Position numbers and translations under genes: made by a program
Notes under the pieces: model-generated
What the model saw: only the letters and a program-made list of their open reading frames with translations
What the model was told of the DNA's origin: nothing
Databases searched by the model: none
Part shown: one piece after another, positions 12,533-24,594 of the stretch
Layout of the letters: the number at the start of each line of letters is the position of its first letter
Numbering within the stretch: the stretch's first letter is position 1
Source: Monarcha castaneiventris obscurior
Lineage: Eukaryota > Chordata > Aves > Passeriformes > Monarchidae
Length of the DNA: 64,000 nt
Direction of reading: 5' to 3'
NCBI GenBank assembly: GCA_026261815.1
Contig: JAMPIT010000174.1
Coordinates: forward strand, 13,144,001-13,208,000

Positions 12533-15500
12533 GCTGTGATCCTAAAATCTAAATTCAGCAAAGATCTCAGGAAGATAAAAACTGTGCAAATTAACTTTGA
12601 GCAAAACCATAACAGTGCACAGTTCTGTCCACATTTCTATTAATTCATAACAATTCAGAGACTTACATGCTGTGTAATTCAAGCACTCATCCAATTCAAA
12701 TATCCACAGGAAAAGGCAATTCCAAAAAATCCTTCCGTTAAAAATATGGGAATTAGTATTTTTAGAACTAATTAGCACTAAGTATTTATCACAAAGATAA
12801 CTGAAGGGGGATAGATCAACTTAGTGTTTTCAATCATTTCGTCCCACATTGTATGTACTACAACTCTTTTCGTTTCCATTGGAACAAGTGCTGTGAAAAC
12901 ATAATGAAAGACATAAGGCAGGATTTATAAATGTGGCTCCAACTTAATAACCTGCAGTCCAGTCTTACCATAAAACTTTGGGCCTGGTGTTTTGAAAAGG
13001 TTTTTAGTACTCATTGAGCTGCAGAAGTTTTGCCCAAAGCATCCTGTTGTAATGGAAGGAAACCTCTAGAGCTGAATATGCCAGCCTTCCTAGGACTTCT
13101 GACTTCCGAGCAGCCAGCTTTGTTAAAACATCCAGGTGGATTATGCTGTTTAGTTGTGGCTTGAAGCCATGAGACAGGCTCCCAGGATCTGAGCCTGTGA
13201 GGAGTCTGGAGCAGTCAGCAAAAAAGGTACTCCAGGTTTCAGTGGGTTTGCAGCAGCTGAGGCTTTCTGCAGTTCAGTCTAAAAGCCCAGCTCCATTGAA
13301 GTATCTTCAGGGCTTCCAGGGTCCTGAAAGCCTTTTCAAGAGCTGTGAGCTTCAGTAGCCTTTGTGGACACTGCGAGAAATTTGACATAATTGATCACTT
13401 TACAGCTCTTACTGCAGCTGTGGAACTGACGAAAACATCCAGCAGACAGCTTGCAGGCTTAGTCCCAGCCTGCATCAAGCTAAGTCCTAAACAAGAAAGA
13501 AAAAAAAGTGAAAGCAGGAAAAAAGTTACTTCTGAAGCAGAATTTTCCTGGCTGCAGCACTGACTGCAGGAACCCTATGGAGGTGGTCTTTAATCCAGCA
13601 GCCTGGAAACAGTAAATGGAGATAGGAGAGACACCTCAAAACAAACACCATTTCCTAGTGAATAGACATCGATCCCCACCCCTAAAGTAAGCTTTAAGCA
13701 TCACTTCTGAGGCAAGATAAGGTTTCTGTTGAAATCTGCTTTAGCTGCCTGAGTTAAAGGCTCCTTCCAGCTCTTTACTTCCATCTCAGTCATCTGTTAG
13801 TGGTCCCATTTGCAGCAAGGAGCCTTGAGAAGGAGCAGTTCAGAGATCCCTTTCCTGATAGTACTAAAAATTCTTCACACATGACAGATGTAAGTTCAAC
13901 TCTCTCAGAAAGTGGGGTCATTTGAGCCAAAACAGACTTTCTAGCTCATCTGAATACAATTAAGTTATTGGAAAACCAGAAACACTCTTTTCTTGCTCCT
14001 TATCCATTTATGTGGGTATGTGAGGACTGCTGTGACACTGGGCTAGGTTAGAAGCTTGTGCTTTGCTTGTTACCCCAGGTGATGTGCAGCCACAAGATTC
14101 AGGGATCTTCCCAGCACTTTCAGTGTTTCACTGGTTTTTCACATGCTGAGTACCATAAATGTATGGACTTGACAGACTCTTGCAGTAGGAAGTTGAGTTA
14201 TTACTGTCTTCAATCATCCACTGGTTTAAGAACATAGGATCTTAAGATCAATATCTTTGTCATATGTATCAGAGAATCTGATAGTTTTACATCTAGGCAC
14301 ATGTGCCATTTTGGAAATTAACTTGTGGATGGTCTGAATCTTACCAAAAGTCTTTGGGGTTTGTTTTTGCACATGCTTCAGTCATATTTAAATATACTCT
14401 AGACTTCTAAATCGCATTGGCATGTCTAAAAATTTTGCTTGGAAGATCTGTGAAATATATGGTGTGTATTTAAAAATGGCAGTGTGAAAGTTTGCTGAAG
14501 CTATAAATCTGTCCAAGTTTCAGAAGCTAAGAACATTGTTATTGACTAGCTAGGGAAAATAAGATTTAAATGCCAACTTGCCTCAAAAAAAATTCAAGAC
14601 ACCTTCAAATCCAGCTATTTACAATTAATTCCACATAAATTCTGTTAAGAATAAAGCTGGAAAGAAGACAAATCCTATATATGGGTCACTGTTTGCTTGC
14701 AGCTTTTTTCAGAATGAGAATGCTGGTTTTCACATGTAGCATTAAATGTGAACAAATATATTGATCATAGGACTGCAGCATAACCAGAAGAATATGCTGA
14801 TTTCCCCTGTGGAGAGGAGTTAGCTAGTACTGCAGAATTCCTTCTCTTAGCCTAAAGATATGACAAATCTCTTTTTGGCAGCAATACTGTTAACCATCAA
14901 ATGAATCCATTGCTCAAGGAGATTACTTGGATTCAGAGAAGTCCCAGAAGGAGTCATGCAGCTTGAAGGCAGATGCTTGCAGCTTCACAGCTCAAAGAGA
15001 AAAGCTGATATTGGTCAGTCCTCACAAACAGGGTGTAGAGAATTTCTTTACGAACAGCCAGATATTTATGTATTCCCCACTCTTGCAACTAACGACAGAT
15101 TCGACCCATACAGGCACGAATGGTCTGGGAAAACCCTTCATGGTACATGGAGAATTGAGCACAGTTATCTTAGCAGAGATCTCAGAAGGTCATAGATACA
15201 AACCAGGGTTCATAAAATAGAATTTAAATCCTCCAAGCAGTAATAACATTTCTTTTTCACGATCATAAAAATCATTTCCTATGGCTGAGCATTTTACTTC
15301 TCTTTGTTTTATACACTGGAATTTTCACTTTCTAACCCCACCTTCCTTATTCTCCTCCCCTGGTGTGTAATGCTCTATATTCAATCTGGTTTAGTTCGTT
15401 TTAACTATGTGGGAAGTCTGTAGAATTCCTTAATTTAATTGCTTTGCTGATGCAGCAGCCCAGGAATAATGGACTTTCACTTAACTGAGCTGAGAGGTAC

Positions 15501-17136
15501 ATTCTGGTTCTATCAGACAGTCAGTTCCCATTCTCCTCTTGCTGGTATCAGGCACTTGTCAGCATAATCTCATTGGTCTGACTTTTTTTCTGCTTTACAC
15601 AGATGCAAATTACTATTACTCAAGGGGAAAAATTAAAAACAACACAACCCTAACAAATTACTTATTTGTCCTACATGAAAGAGGTTTTCAGGGATCCAGA
15701 CCATCACTGTTACAACATCTATGTATGGCAAAAAAACCAACCAAATAAGGAAACAAAATACTCTTCAGAACACCAAAATATTTTGTTTTGACATTTTCAC
15801 AATAGCACATTATTTTCTGGGAGGCAACATTTAAAGAAATAGGTGCTAATAACAAACCTGAAGCAGGTTTTCCCACTTTTTGCATATACCTCAGATACTG
15901 GAATATCCTGCAGTGTAGGGAAGGTCCATATCCAAACTGCTTCTTACCTGACTTGGAGTACAGATAGGACCTCTCTGGATCTCTGCTTACACCACTCAAG
16001 CCTAAAAGTCATTTGAGTCTTTGCTACTTAGATAAACATGTACTCTATTGCAAGCCAAGAGAAAACCTCTTTGGCACAAAATGGCATCTCAGTTCCTTTA
16101 TTCCACCTAAGATTTTTTAATATATTTTTTAATCTTATTTTTTTAGAGAATGACTTAGCCAGCCAACTCCTTGCACAATTCTAATTAGGACTAGCTACAG
16201 GGAAGCCAGAGGGCAGAAATAAACATGTTAAGTACATTCAGAGAAGTTATCCCTGATTGACACTGACATAAGTGAGAAGAAAATCAGGCGCTCTGCACTT
16301 AACACTTCTGTCATTTGCAAGCACGTATTAAAAAAATAAACTACCAATAGGTAGATTCCCTGTTTCTGTAACTCAGCAAATCACTGAGCTTTGCCAATTT
16401 GCAAAACCTGTGGTTCTGTCCCAGCTCTACTCCAGTTAGGACCATGGTACTTGGGATTTTTTTTCACTTTTGATTGATTCCTTCTAGGAGGTGATGAGCT
16501 ACACACATGCACGCAGAGCATTCTCTGACAATTGCCCTGCTGAACCACCAGCATGTTTCACCTCATCCTTCTATTAATCTCTAATAAATGTTATATCCTG
16601 ATGGGTTTGAAACCCAAGATAAAATACCAAGTGTAACAATGTTTGCTTGATCTTTTGTATTCAATACTTATTCTAAAAAGCATTGGTGTTGTTTTGTTCT
16701 CTTTCTTATATTATTTCAATTGTTTTCAATTAAATCACTAGGTGTAAGGGTATAAAATATGCACATAGGGCTTTTCTAAATCAAACTTTCACTTTAGTCT
16801 TAAAGTATCTCTTTCTCTGCAGAACCCATCATATATGCAGATGATTTATAGGACATCCATGACTTTAAAAAGATTTATATGTGAACTATCTATGAACTAT
16901 ATTTTTAATAACAATGTAACAAAAAGGATTATGAACCAAATTCTCAAACTTAAGTAGTCATCCTTTGCAATTCACTTCCACTGCCCTGGCTGGGTAACCA
17001 CAAGACAGATTCTTCCCTGTACCCAGTTCCTGCTCAGCGCAGGAAAAGAGAGAAGTCACAGCCCTCTGCCTGAGTTGATTGTTCAGCATGAACTAGCACC
17101 AACAGACTCTTAAACCAGCTAAAAGTATGGCAAAGA
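12533..17136. other. Non-coding stretch, no gene seen
   Basis: AT-rich with scattered short open frames, the largest being 15688-15999 minus and 14927-15220 plus. None of them has a recognisable domain. I see no well-preserved repeat. Confidence 0.6.
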
Positions 17137-17218
17137 TCTGCATTGTGCCCATCTCTTACCTCCACCTCTCCCAGCAATCTGCATTGTGCCCATCTCTTAC
17201 CTCCACCTCTCCCAGCAA
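17137..17218. repeat. 41-bp tandem duplication
   Basis: Two identical 41-base copies lie head to tail, at 17137-17177 and 17178-17218. Each begins 'tctgcattgtgcccatctct' and ends 'ctcccagcaa'. Perfect identity points to a recent duplication. It lies inside an open minus-strand frame (17034-17327), which is a by-product. Confidence 0.95.
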
Positions 17219-17429
17219 ATGGTGAGGGCAGGAAGCCACTGATGTATCGATGCCAGCTGAAAACTGGCCATGATGTGAGAATACCTTGTAGGTCAGCAAG
17301 GATCCGAATCCATCTGGGGCCCTGCATTTGAGCAAGGAAATGTCTGCAGAGCTTTATGAGCCAGTGTGTTCAGTTCAGCACTTGTGTTTGTTGTAGCCTT
17401 TGCCCTCTGGGCTGAAACCTGTTCCACAG

Positions 17430-17740
17430 AGGGTTTCAGTCCCCTTAAAACCATATGAAGCTTAACAAGGATTAGTGCTGGATTCTGCACCTGGGACAGG
17501 GAAACCACGGTTGTATGGACAGAATCAGCCGGGAAAGAAGGGGATTGTCCTGCTCTCTTCTGCTCTGCTCTGCTCTGCTCTGCTCTGAACTGGGGCAGCC
17601 TCACCCAAAGTCCTGTGTGCAGTTTTGGGCACCACAACATATAAAAGAGCTATTAGAGACTGTCCAAAGGAAGGCCACAAAGATGGCGAAGGGTCTGGAA
17701 GGGAATCTTTATGAGGAGTGGCTTAGATCAGCCAGGTTAA
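17430..17740 (+). mobile_element. CR1-like LINE fragment, plus strand, with internal deletion
   Basis: The sequence starts at 'ttctgcacctgggacaggg' and jumps to 'gggattgtcctgctct', leaving out the several hundred bases that normally lie between these blocks in CR1 ORF2. It then runs through 'gtgtgcagttttgggcacca' and 'gtccaaaggaaggccac' to 'gaggagtggctta'. The translation contains CVQFWAPQ and ETVQRKATKMAKGLE, the usual C-terminal blocks of the CR1 reverse-transcriptase ORF. The 3' end and tail are missing. The short open frame 17515-17748 is this remnant, not a host gene. Confidence 0.88.
17549..17587. repeat. TGCTC pentanucleotide array inside the CR1 copy
   Basis: Five perfect TGCTC units run from 17561 to 17585, with imperfect units before them. 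In CR1 copies this position usually has only one or two such units ahead of the 'actggggc' block, so the array appears to have expanded locally by slippage. Confidence 0.85.
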
Positions 17741-17922
17741 TTACATAGGCCTTTGCTGCTTTTCCTTTCCTCTTCAAGTAATTTCCTTGTAGATTCCTTG
17801 CCCACTCCTCTTTTAAAAAGTTTGCAAGCTTAGGCTGAAGTAATAATAATTAATGGGTGTGAAAAGAAAAACAGACATAGTTCACTTGTAGTTCAAAAAC
17901 ATAACCAGGTAATTAAGTGCAG

Positions 17923-18469
17923 AGTTGTAGTTTAACTCCAGTTACAGCTAAGTGCCATGTATCCACTCACCCTGCTCTCCACTGGCTCCCCAGTGGGATG
18001 GCGAGGAAAATAAAAAAAAAAGGTAAATTAATGAGTTGAGATAAAAATTATTTAAAAATTAAAATAAAGTCAAATGTAATTGTTATAATGATAATGACAA
18101 CTGTAATGAAGATAAGAACAAGTGATCCACGATACAATTACTTACCATGAACTATTCAATGCTCAGCCCACCCAAGAGCAGCAATTGTCATTCCCTGGCC
18201 AACTCCCCCATTTTCCATACTAATCGTGGTGTTGTATGGTATGGAATTATCCCTCTGGCCGGTTCCAGTCATCTGCCCTGGCCGTGCTCCCCCCTGTTTC
18301 TTGCACATCTGGCAGAGCATGGGAAAATGAAAATCCCTTGATTTAGCACTGTTGAGCAACAACTAAAACATCAGTGTGTTATCAACATGATTTTCACACT
18401 ACATCCAAATTACTGCACTGGACCAACTACTAAAAAAAAATTAACTCTCCCCCAGCTGAAACCAGGACA
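17923..18469 (-). mobile_element. Solo LTR of an avian endogenous retrovirus, minus strand
   Basis: Read on the minus strand from 18469, the element begins TGTCCTGGTTTCAGCTGGG and continues through 'gttgataacacactgatgtt', 'cccatgctctgccag', 'ttccataccata' and 'gggggagttggcc'. It passes an AT-rich ATTATCATTATA tract into 'tttttatctcaactcatt', then 'atcccactggggag', and ends near 'ggagttaaactacaac'. These blocks, in this order, match an LTR common in bird genomes. The length of about 547 bp and the TG start suit a complete LTR. No provirus interior flanks it on either side, so it is solo. The ending CA is mutated and I see no target-site duplication, which fits an old insertion. The U3 TATA region is eroded, so promoter activity is doubtful. 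Confidence 0.88.
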
Positions 18470-18474
18470 GGTAA

Positions 18475-19145
18475 AGGCACTTCATCAAAACAAAGCACTG
18501 GGAAGTGAAGCAGCTCATCCCTCCCAGGAGCCATGTGGATGTGCACATCATCCAAATGTCTGTTACATTTGCTGAAAGGTAGCACAGTCAGATTTCAGAA
18601 AGGAAGAGGATGAATATGTTTACTTTGTTCTTATCACTATTATGGTTTGTTCTGCATCAACAATAATCCTTTATTGCCTCTTTATTCCAGATGCAATAAA
18701 CTTTTTTTTTTTTTATCAGAGATTAGTACCTCAACTTTGCTTCTGCATTTCATCAGCCAGAGCAGCTGTTCATTATTTTGTGTATTTCAAAGCAGCAGAG
18801 ATTATCACTTAAACAGACATCAAAACTTGTGGTAGGGTGAGTAATCATTTTAGCTGTGGGAAAACAGATTCATTTGCTCTCTTAAAATATTGTAAAATTT
18901 TCAAATATTTCTTTGATAAATGTGCTGTTTTGATGGTGTTCCCTGTCAATTCAGTTTAGTGCATAGGCAGTAGTTACTCCCCTTCTGCTGGTCTGGGAGG
19001 TGTTAGAGGCTTGCAGGAAAACCCAGGTGTTGGTTTTATTAGAAGTTAAGACTCCTGCTATTGAGAACACTGTACTAGGACTCTGAAATCCAGGTTTTAT
19101 TCCTGTCTTCATGTGTTATTTTGCATCAGTCACACAGGTCCAGCT
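18475..19145. other. Non-coding stretch, possible old SINE-like trace
   Basis: No gene. A 13-T run is at 18702-18714. Around 19050-19135 the order 'ggactctgaaatccagg', 'ttctattcc'-like and 'gcatcagtcac' loosely resembles the tRNA-derived core of ancient amniote SINEs. The match is weak and only suggestive. Confidence 0.35.
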
Positions 19146-19201
19146 ACTTCAGACTCAATGATCTTAGAGGTCTTTTCCAACCTAAATGATTATATGATTT
19201 A
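19146..19201 (+). mobile_element. CR1 3' terminus fragment, plus strand
   Basis: The word order 'gactcaatgatcttagag', 'gtcttttccaacctaaatga' and a degraded 'ttatatgattt' tail is the 3' end of an avian CR1 element. Only about 55 bases remain; the rest is truncated. Confidence 0.85.
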
Positions 19202-20376
19202 AATATATCGAGAAATTAAAGGAATTTGGGTGAATCTAAAGTTTGTTCCATATATCCCCCAAAATAAGATAACAGATTTATTTAAGAGTTAGCTGCAAAC
19301 TTTCACTTGAAAATCAGCATCTTTTACTTGTTGAAATACCACAACCTCACATAAAAGAAAGCTAATTAGGTGAGCATGAAGAAAACTGGGTTTGAAATCT
19401 GTTCATCTGTTCATTTCCAGGGAAGTGTTTATATACTGAGACAGTTATTTGTCTTCCTGCCCATAATATTAAAGAACATAAATTAATAAAAATGCAATTT
19501 GCTATCAGATGTGGCCAGAGAGTGAAAACAAAGCCCTACTCCATAAATGGTTTCAAAAGTTAAGGGTCTGGTGTGCTTTGGTTCCAGTATTCACTGAGGT
19601 CACAGATCCCCAAACGAGAGGGGTCTGTTCATTTCCAATTCATGAAATCTGAAAGTGCAGTTGAAAAGCACTTGCTTAGAAATTGTATTGATTGGAGACA
19701 ATCTTCTTGCTTTCAAATCTTATGATCATCCAATTAGGTGCAGGAGCTGTGTTCACTGTTACCACAGAAGCCCTGCTGCCTGCCCATGCTGTGCTGCCTG
19801 CGTATGTATATAAAAAGAGAAAGATAATTTCTATCCTGCTCATTTTCTAAAGACTAAGATCAGCTAAAAACAGCTGTTAGACTGAGAAAATAAGGGCAAA
19901 TCAGGCTGATAAAGATAGACACCTTGTGAGATGTTCAATTGTGCATGTATATAGGCACCTAAAGTACATAAGTTTGAATAAAATCAAGGAAGTAAAAGTA
20001 CTTCAAGCTAGGAGACTTTAAAATCTTACTGAAACATATACTTAGGGGTCTAAACCTTTCTGAAGATCTGGTCCAAGGCCAGGTTTGCAACAGAATAAGA
20101 ATTGTGTCACCCATATCACATCAAGCATCTTACCCACAGGACTGTCAAGCATAATATTTTGTTAAAGGGTATTATGAAAGTGTCATGGCCAAAAGGGAAA
20201 AATAAATTCTTGCTACAATGCAAGAATTTCACTTTTACTGATCACTTTCCTGAGTGAGATAGTCTAAAAGAAGCTATTCAGAAAACTTGGCACCATTCAC
20301 TTGAGCTTTCCTAAGTCTCAGCAGCTTGGGATCATAAATACTCTCTTTGGTAGGTTTTCACCTATCAGCTTCCTGG

Positions 20377-20411
20377 TCCCTGTCCCTAATCTGCCAGCAG
20401 AGGGACAGGGA
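20377..20411. other. GC-rich inverted repeat (11-bp arms)
   Basis: TCCCTGTCCCT at 20377-20387 pairs exactly with AGGGACAGGGA at 20401-20411 across a 13-base loop. No T-run or gene neighbours it. It could be chance or a small structured site. Confidence 0.8.
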
Positions 20412-22038
20412 TAACACATCCCAGAAACCAGCCCTTCTGGCAGCATGGTGTAATGAGGTGAAATCAATTGAGTTTAACACACATCTATTTTTCTTCTCCT
20501 GTTTATGGAGTGGGGCAGCTGAGTTTGCAGGGGTCCCCATGCCAGCATATGGCTGGAAGAGAAGCAGAAAGTCTCTGCTGGACTTTTGTTCTGGCATAAC
20601 TTAACTCCAAGGACAGGGAATCTCATCATATGGAACATTACAAGTCCAGTTGGGGAATGTATCACCTGGACAAAATAGCCTTGGGGGCTGCCTATCTTTC
20701 TGTCTCTTCATTCTTTGAGGTCATAAATCAAATGCAGGCTTCTACACTTGTCTCTGAATAATATATTAGGACTGGTTTTAAAATATATTGAGCGTATCTA
20801 TTCATGAGGGGGTTGAAATTTGGTCCATATAAATTATGAAATCTCAAAGAATATTATTTCCTCTCTTAACTCATTGCTTTATCTCTGAGCAGATTTCACG
20901 GTACAGTTCCTTTCAGAGTTCTTTAATTTACATTCCATGAGAAGAATGCATCCTTCTATGCAGGACATCCTCTAGGTTCAGTGTACCTTGAAAAGCCCAG
21001 TCTGTCCAAGCACACAATTCTCTTCTCACCATGGTAAGGTATTTGTTTATTTAAGTTCAATTTAAATGTCAGCCTCCTTCTGGAGCCATCAGGTTAGCTT
21101 TGTCTGAAAAAAACTGTGAGCTTGCAATGAAGTATTAGTAGCTACCCTGTGGTTAATATCATTTTGTCAATGTGGGAACTGACAGGAATGTTTCTCTTCC
21201 AATATCGTTCTTCTTTCCTCTTTTTTTTAAATTTATTATTAAAAAATCATTAATTCAGAATCTCATATCTGAATAATCCCTGGTGGATAGGATGCTAATT
21301 CAGAAATACCACAAATTGAACTTTTTTTGTCCATTTATTGGTTGGCTTGTTGCATAACAAGAAAACTGATAAGTTTAATTACTTTTATGAAAATGAAAGG
21401 GAACTATTATAATTTTGCTAAAAGTGTTAATAGTAGTACCACTTCAAACTAAACTAAAGCATACCACAGGCTAAGTGACATGCTTGGTAGGGAGCATATC
21501 AAGCAATGGAAGAGAATTCATATTTATTAGGACAACATTAACATTTTATGGTACAGAGATTGATTATCCCACCCTCATTTGTTTATTTCTCACCTGCCAT
21601 GCAGTTCTCCTTTAGGCTCTTGCATAATTCCCTATTTCACAACAGCAATAATAATTATTTGATTCAATGATAGATTATGTACACTGAATGCAATCAAGAG
21701 CTGGTAGCAATTACATTCAAATTTAAAAACTTTCAAAAGGATGTTTACATGGTAGATTAAAAATTATATAGATTAAATGCCATGGGTCTCATCCATGAGG
21801 ACAGAGAGAGTGATTCTTGTTTGTGTTTTGACTCTGTAAGGAATCCACTATAATTCATATCATGCACATTTTGTGGATGAATTATTAACCAAGCTTCTCC
21901 CTTGTTAATACTACAAATTCCTTTTGCCCTCATTAACACTGTCCAGGTGCAATTTAGGAGGTAATTTTTCCTAGGCTATACTCCCACAGAAATGTAACTT
22001 ACTTGTGTAATTCAATTAATTGGCTTAAGGGTTACTTT

Positions 22039-22046
22039 TGACGTCA
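22039..22046. promoter_or_regulatory. Perfect CRE palindrome TGACGTCA
   Basis: This is the consensus full site for CREB/ATF dimers. It is preceded about 25 bases upstream by 'caattaattgg', which contains a homeodomain core. It contains a CpG, which usually decays in AT-rich intergenic DNA, so its survival may mean constraint. No promoter is visible here. Confidence 0.35.
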
Positions 22047-24134
22047 CATCAGTAGAAGTCAGAGGGAAATTCACCCCAGAGACTTCACTGGGAGCATGAT
22101 CTGCCACCAAAAACTCCATTGTTCCTCCACAACAGGTCTAATTTACACAACAGATCAAGGGAAGGGGCAATCAAAAGCATCATATTGCAGCCTAAAATAA
22201 ATTTGAAGGCCATCTTGAATTTGGGTCATGAGTAGCAGTTGGGCTTTTAACTGTCTCTGAACATTTTTAATGGCACGGCTATTCTTAGTCACTGCATGAT
22301 TTAATTTAGTGCTTAGGGAACTTAAGGCTGAAAGATACGGATGCAGTCCTTGTCTTCTTGTTACATTTGAAGTAAGTGATCTAGTTAAGCTTTGGTCATA
22401 TCCCCATCAATTCAACTGGCATGACTTTATTGATTTTGACCAAAGGCATAATACTTCATATAGCTGAAGATGAAGCCAAGAGTTAGGCCTTAGATAGAAA
22501 GAGATGGATAAGATCTTTTCTTCTTTGCTTGCCTGAGATTATTTTGAACAACATTCCAAAAGCAAAGCAAAAGCATCTACCCCTACAATCACTAAGGGGA
22601 CTGCAAAAGTTAATTTTTGTATTTATATAATGGTGCTAACTTGTAGAGAGCTGAACTAGGATTCCTCTTGACTAAGTTTGAGGTGAGGGGTATCTGCAGG
22701 ATAAAGTGAAAATCAGCTGTCTGAACAAAAAATTCTGTAGTATTCTGACAGGCTTCTAGCTGCAGCTCCAGAGAGCTGTGGGCCTTTGGTAATTCCTATG
22801 TATTGCAGATAGGCAGGTAATTCACATGTTCTGGGGCATCTCAAAGGTCACTCCATGTCTGCATTTAGGTGACTGACACCCCAGGTGCCTACATTCAGAA
22901 CACTTATCTAATCTCCCCTCCCAGACAAAGGAGGTCAAATCAAAATAGTTCATAAAGTCTAGGAAATGAGTTCTCCCATCATTAAGTTCTGCAAAAGGTC
23001 AGAAAAACACCACTCAGGAGCTCATCTCCTCCCTATAAATAGACTGCACAGTCAGGTGTAGCCATCCATGCTGGAAGCACTGAAAGCTCCCACTCTTCCA
23101 GACTGGGATGCTGCTGACTGCGAGTACAGCAAAAACAGCCTCTGGTAGAACACTTCATCTCAAGAGTGAGGGAGCAGATGCAGGTTCACTCTGATGAATC
23201 TTAGAAAAATGACACTTCAGGTTTTGGCATAAAACTCAGGAAATAAGGGTTTAGGTACTGGCTTTGTCAGAGACTTCCTAGGAAACCTCATGTACAGAAT
23301 AGGGGATTATTCACACACAAAACTTTAGAGTCAAAAGTGTCAAGAAATAATTTTACAGATAAAGTGGTGCGCTGGTTTTTGAACACAGTCCTTTTTCTGT
23401 CAAGGCCCATGAGGAACAGCTGCCATTAACCATCAACGAAGCAGGGGAAAGGACAAGGTAGAAATATGTTGCAATTTGAACTAACACGGTTTGTGGTCCC
23501 AGACTAAGTCAAGTTGGTGTGGCCTCTCCACATTTCAGCATCAGGATCAAAAAAAGGTCTTAAGATAAGGTGAATGAGTACAGTAGCCTCCTCTTTATCT
23601 TTTTTGTTGATTAGATACAATTTTTAAGTTGCCTGATTTGATTTAAACACAATAGTTCCTGTCTGAAAGCAGAAATAAGAACCAATAAACTTTTGAGGTC
23701 ACTTTGGAGCTTATTGTCTCCATGCCAGGATGTTTCATGGTTGTATTTCCACTTGCCTTTCATACTAGAAATATTTGGGTAATTTAGTCTTCTTGGGATG
23801 CCATCATGTACAACTTACCACCACACACAGTTGTGCCTAAAAGGATGAGTTAAAATTTTCTTACATGTGAAAACTAAAAACAGGCTGCTTCAGTGCAGCA
23901 GCACATAAAGACTGTTTACTTACAAAATACCTAAATGTTATATATCCTTTGAAAATTTGTTTAGCCTCTGGGCCAGATCTAGGAAAATGTTTACCTGCTT
24001 GCATTCCCTCTGAGAGAAATAGAAATCAGGCATGCAAATACTTTGATGTGTCCATCACTGTGTTTGATCCACTAGTTTATATAAAAGACCCTTTTCTTTA
24101 TAGTTCTTCCATCTTTTGTGCTCCTTACAGGGAA

Positions 24135-24158
24135 GCCTGAAAATCTATATTTTCAGGC
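24135..24158. other. Perfect short inverted repeat (10-bp arms, 4-nt loop)
   Basis: GCCTGAAAAT at 24135-24144 and ATTTTCAGGC at 24149-24158 flank CTAT. It is too short for a microRNA precursor and there is no evidence of function. Confidence 0.85.
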
Positions 24159-24417
24159 AATCCAAGGGGATTTGAACCACAAGCATTCAAGGCTTAAGTT
24201 TAAAATACCAGACCTTTAAGGCAAGCCCCAAAATTCTAGGTCAAATTGGATCATCTTTGGACAGACAACAAAGGAAAGAGGACACTGAGGTCCAAGACAT
24301 CTAACCAGGCACTGAAATACAGTGGCATCTGCAAATCCAGCAGCTACTCTGGGTGTCTAAGATTTCTGTGCAGTTCTCAGAGCAAGGAAGGTGACTGAAG
24401 AAATTGGAAATACCACA

Positions 24418-24592
24418 GGGAATCCTAGAATGGTTTGGGCTGGAAGGGGCCTTAAAGATCCTCTGGTTCCAACCCCCTGCCTTGGGCAGTGACACCTTCC
24501 ACTAGCCCAGGTTCCTCAGAGCCCTATCCAGCCTGGCCTTGAACACTTCCAGGCATGGGGCTTCCACAGTTTCTCTGGGCAATCCTGAACAC
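24418..24592 (-). mobile_element. CR1 3' end, minus strand
   Basis: On the plus strand the copy opens with 'cctagaatggtttgggctgg', then 'aaggggccttaaagatc', 'ggttccaaccccctgcc', 'agcctggccttgaacacttcc', 'aggcatggggcttccacag' and 'tctctgggcaa'. This is the reverse complement of the avian CR1 3' end. Similarity fades after about 24592. Overlapping minus-strand frames (24502-24708, 24516-24701) are by-products of this repeat. Confidence 0.92.
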
Positions 24593-24594
24593 AG

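Larger units (their letters stand above)
19205..24415. other. Non-coding stretch with possible regulatory motifs
   Basis: No gene recognised. The stretch holds an 11-bp GC-rich hairpin (20377-20411), a perfect CRE palindrome (22039-22046) next to 'caattaattgg', a 10-bp hairpin (24135-24158), and an AT-rich block at 21220-21440 that looks like conserved non-coding sequence. Short open frames lack domains. Confidence 0.5.

Noticed and set aside
17515..17748. 77-codon frame taken as a host gene
   Set aside because: It is a CR1 remnant with a pentanucleotide expansion.
19050..19135. MIR or amniote SINE core
   Set aside because: The resemblance is too diffuse to annotate as an element without an alignment.
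23888..23912. Word similar to the start of U6 snRNA ('cagcagcacata')
   Set aside because: The match covers only about a dozen bases and the rest of U6 is absent.
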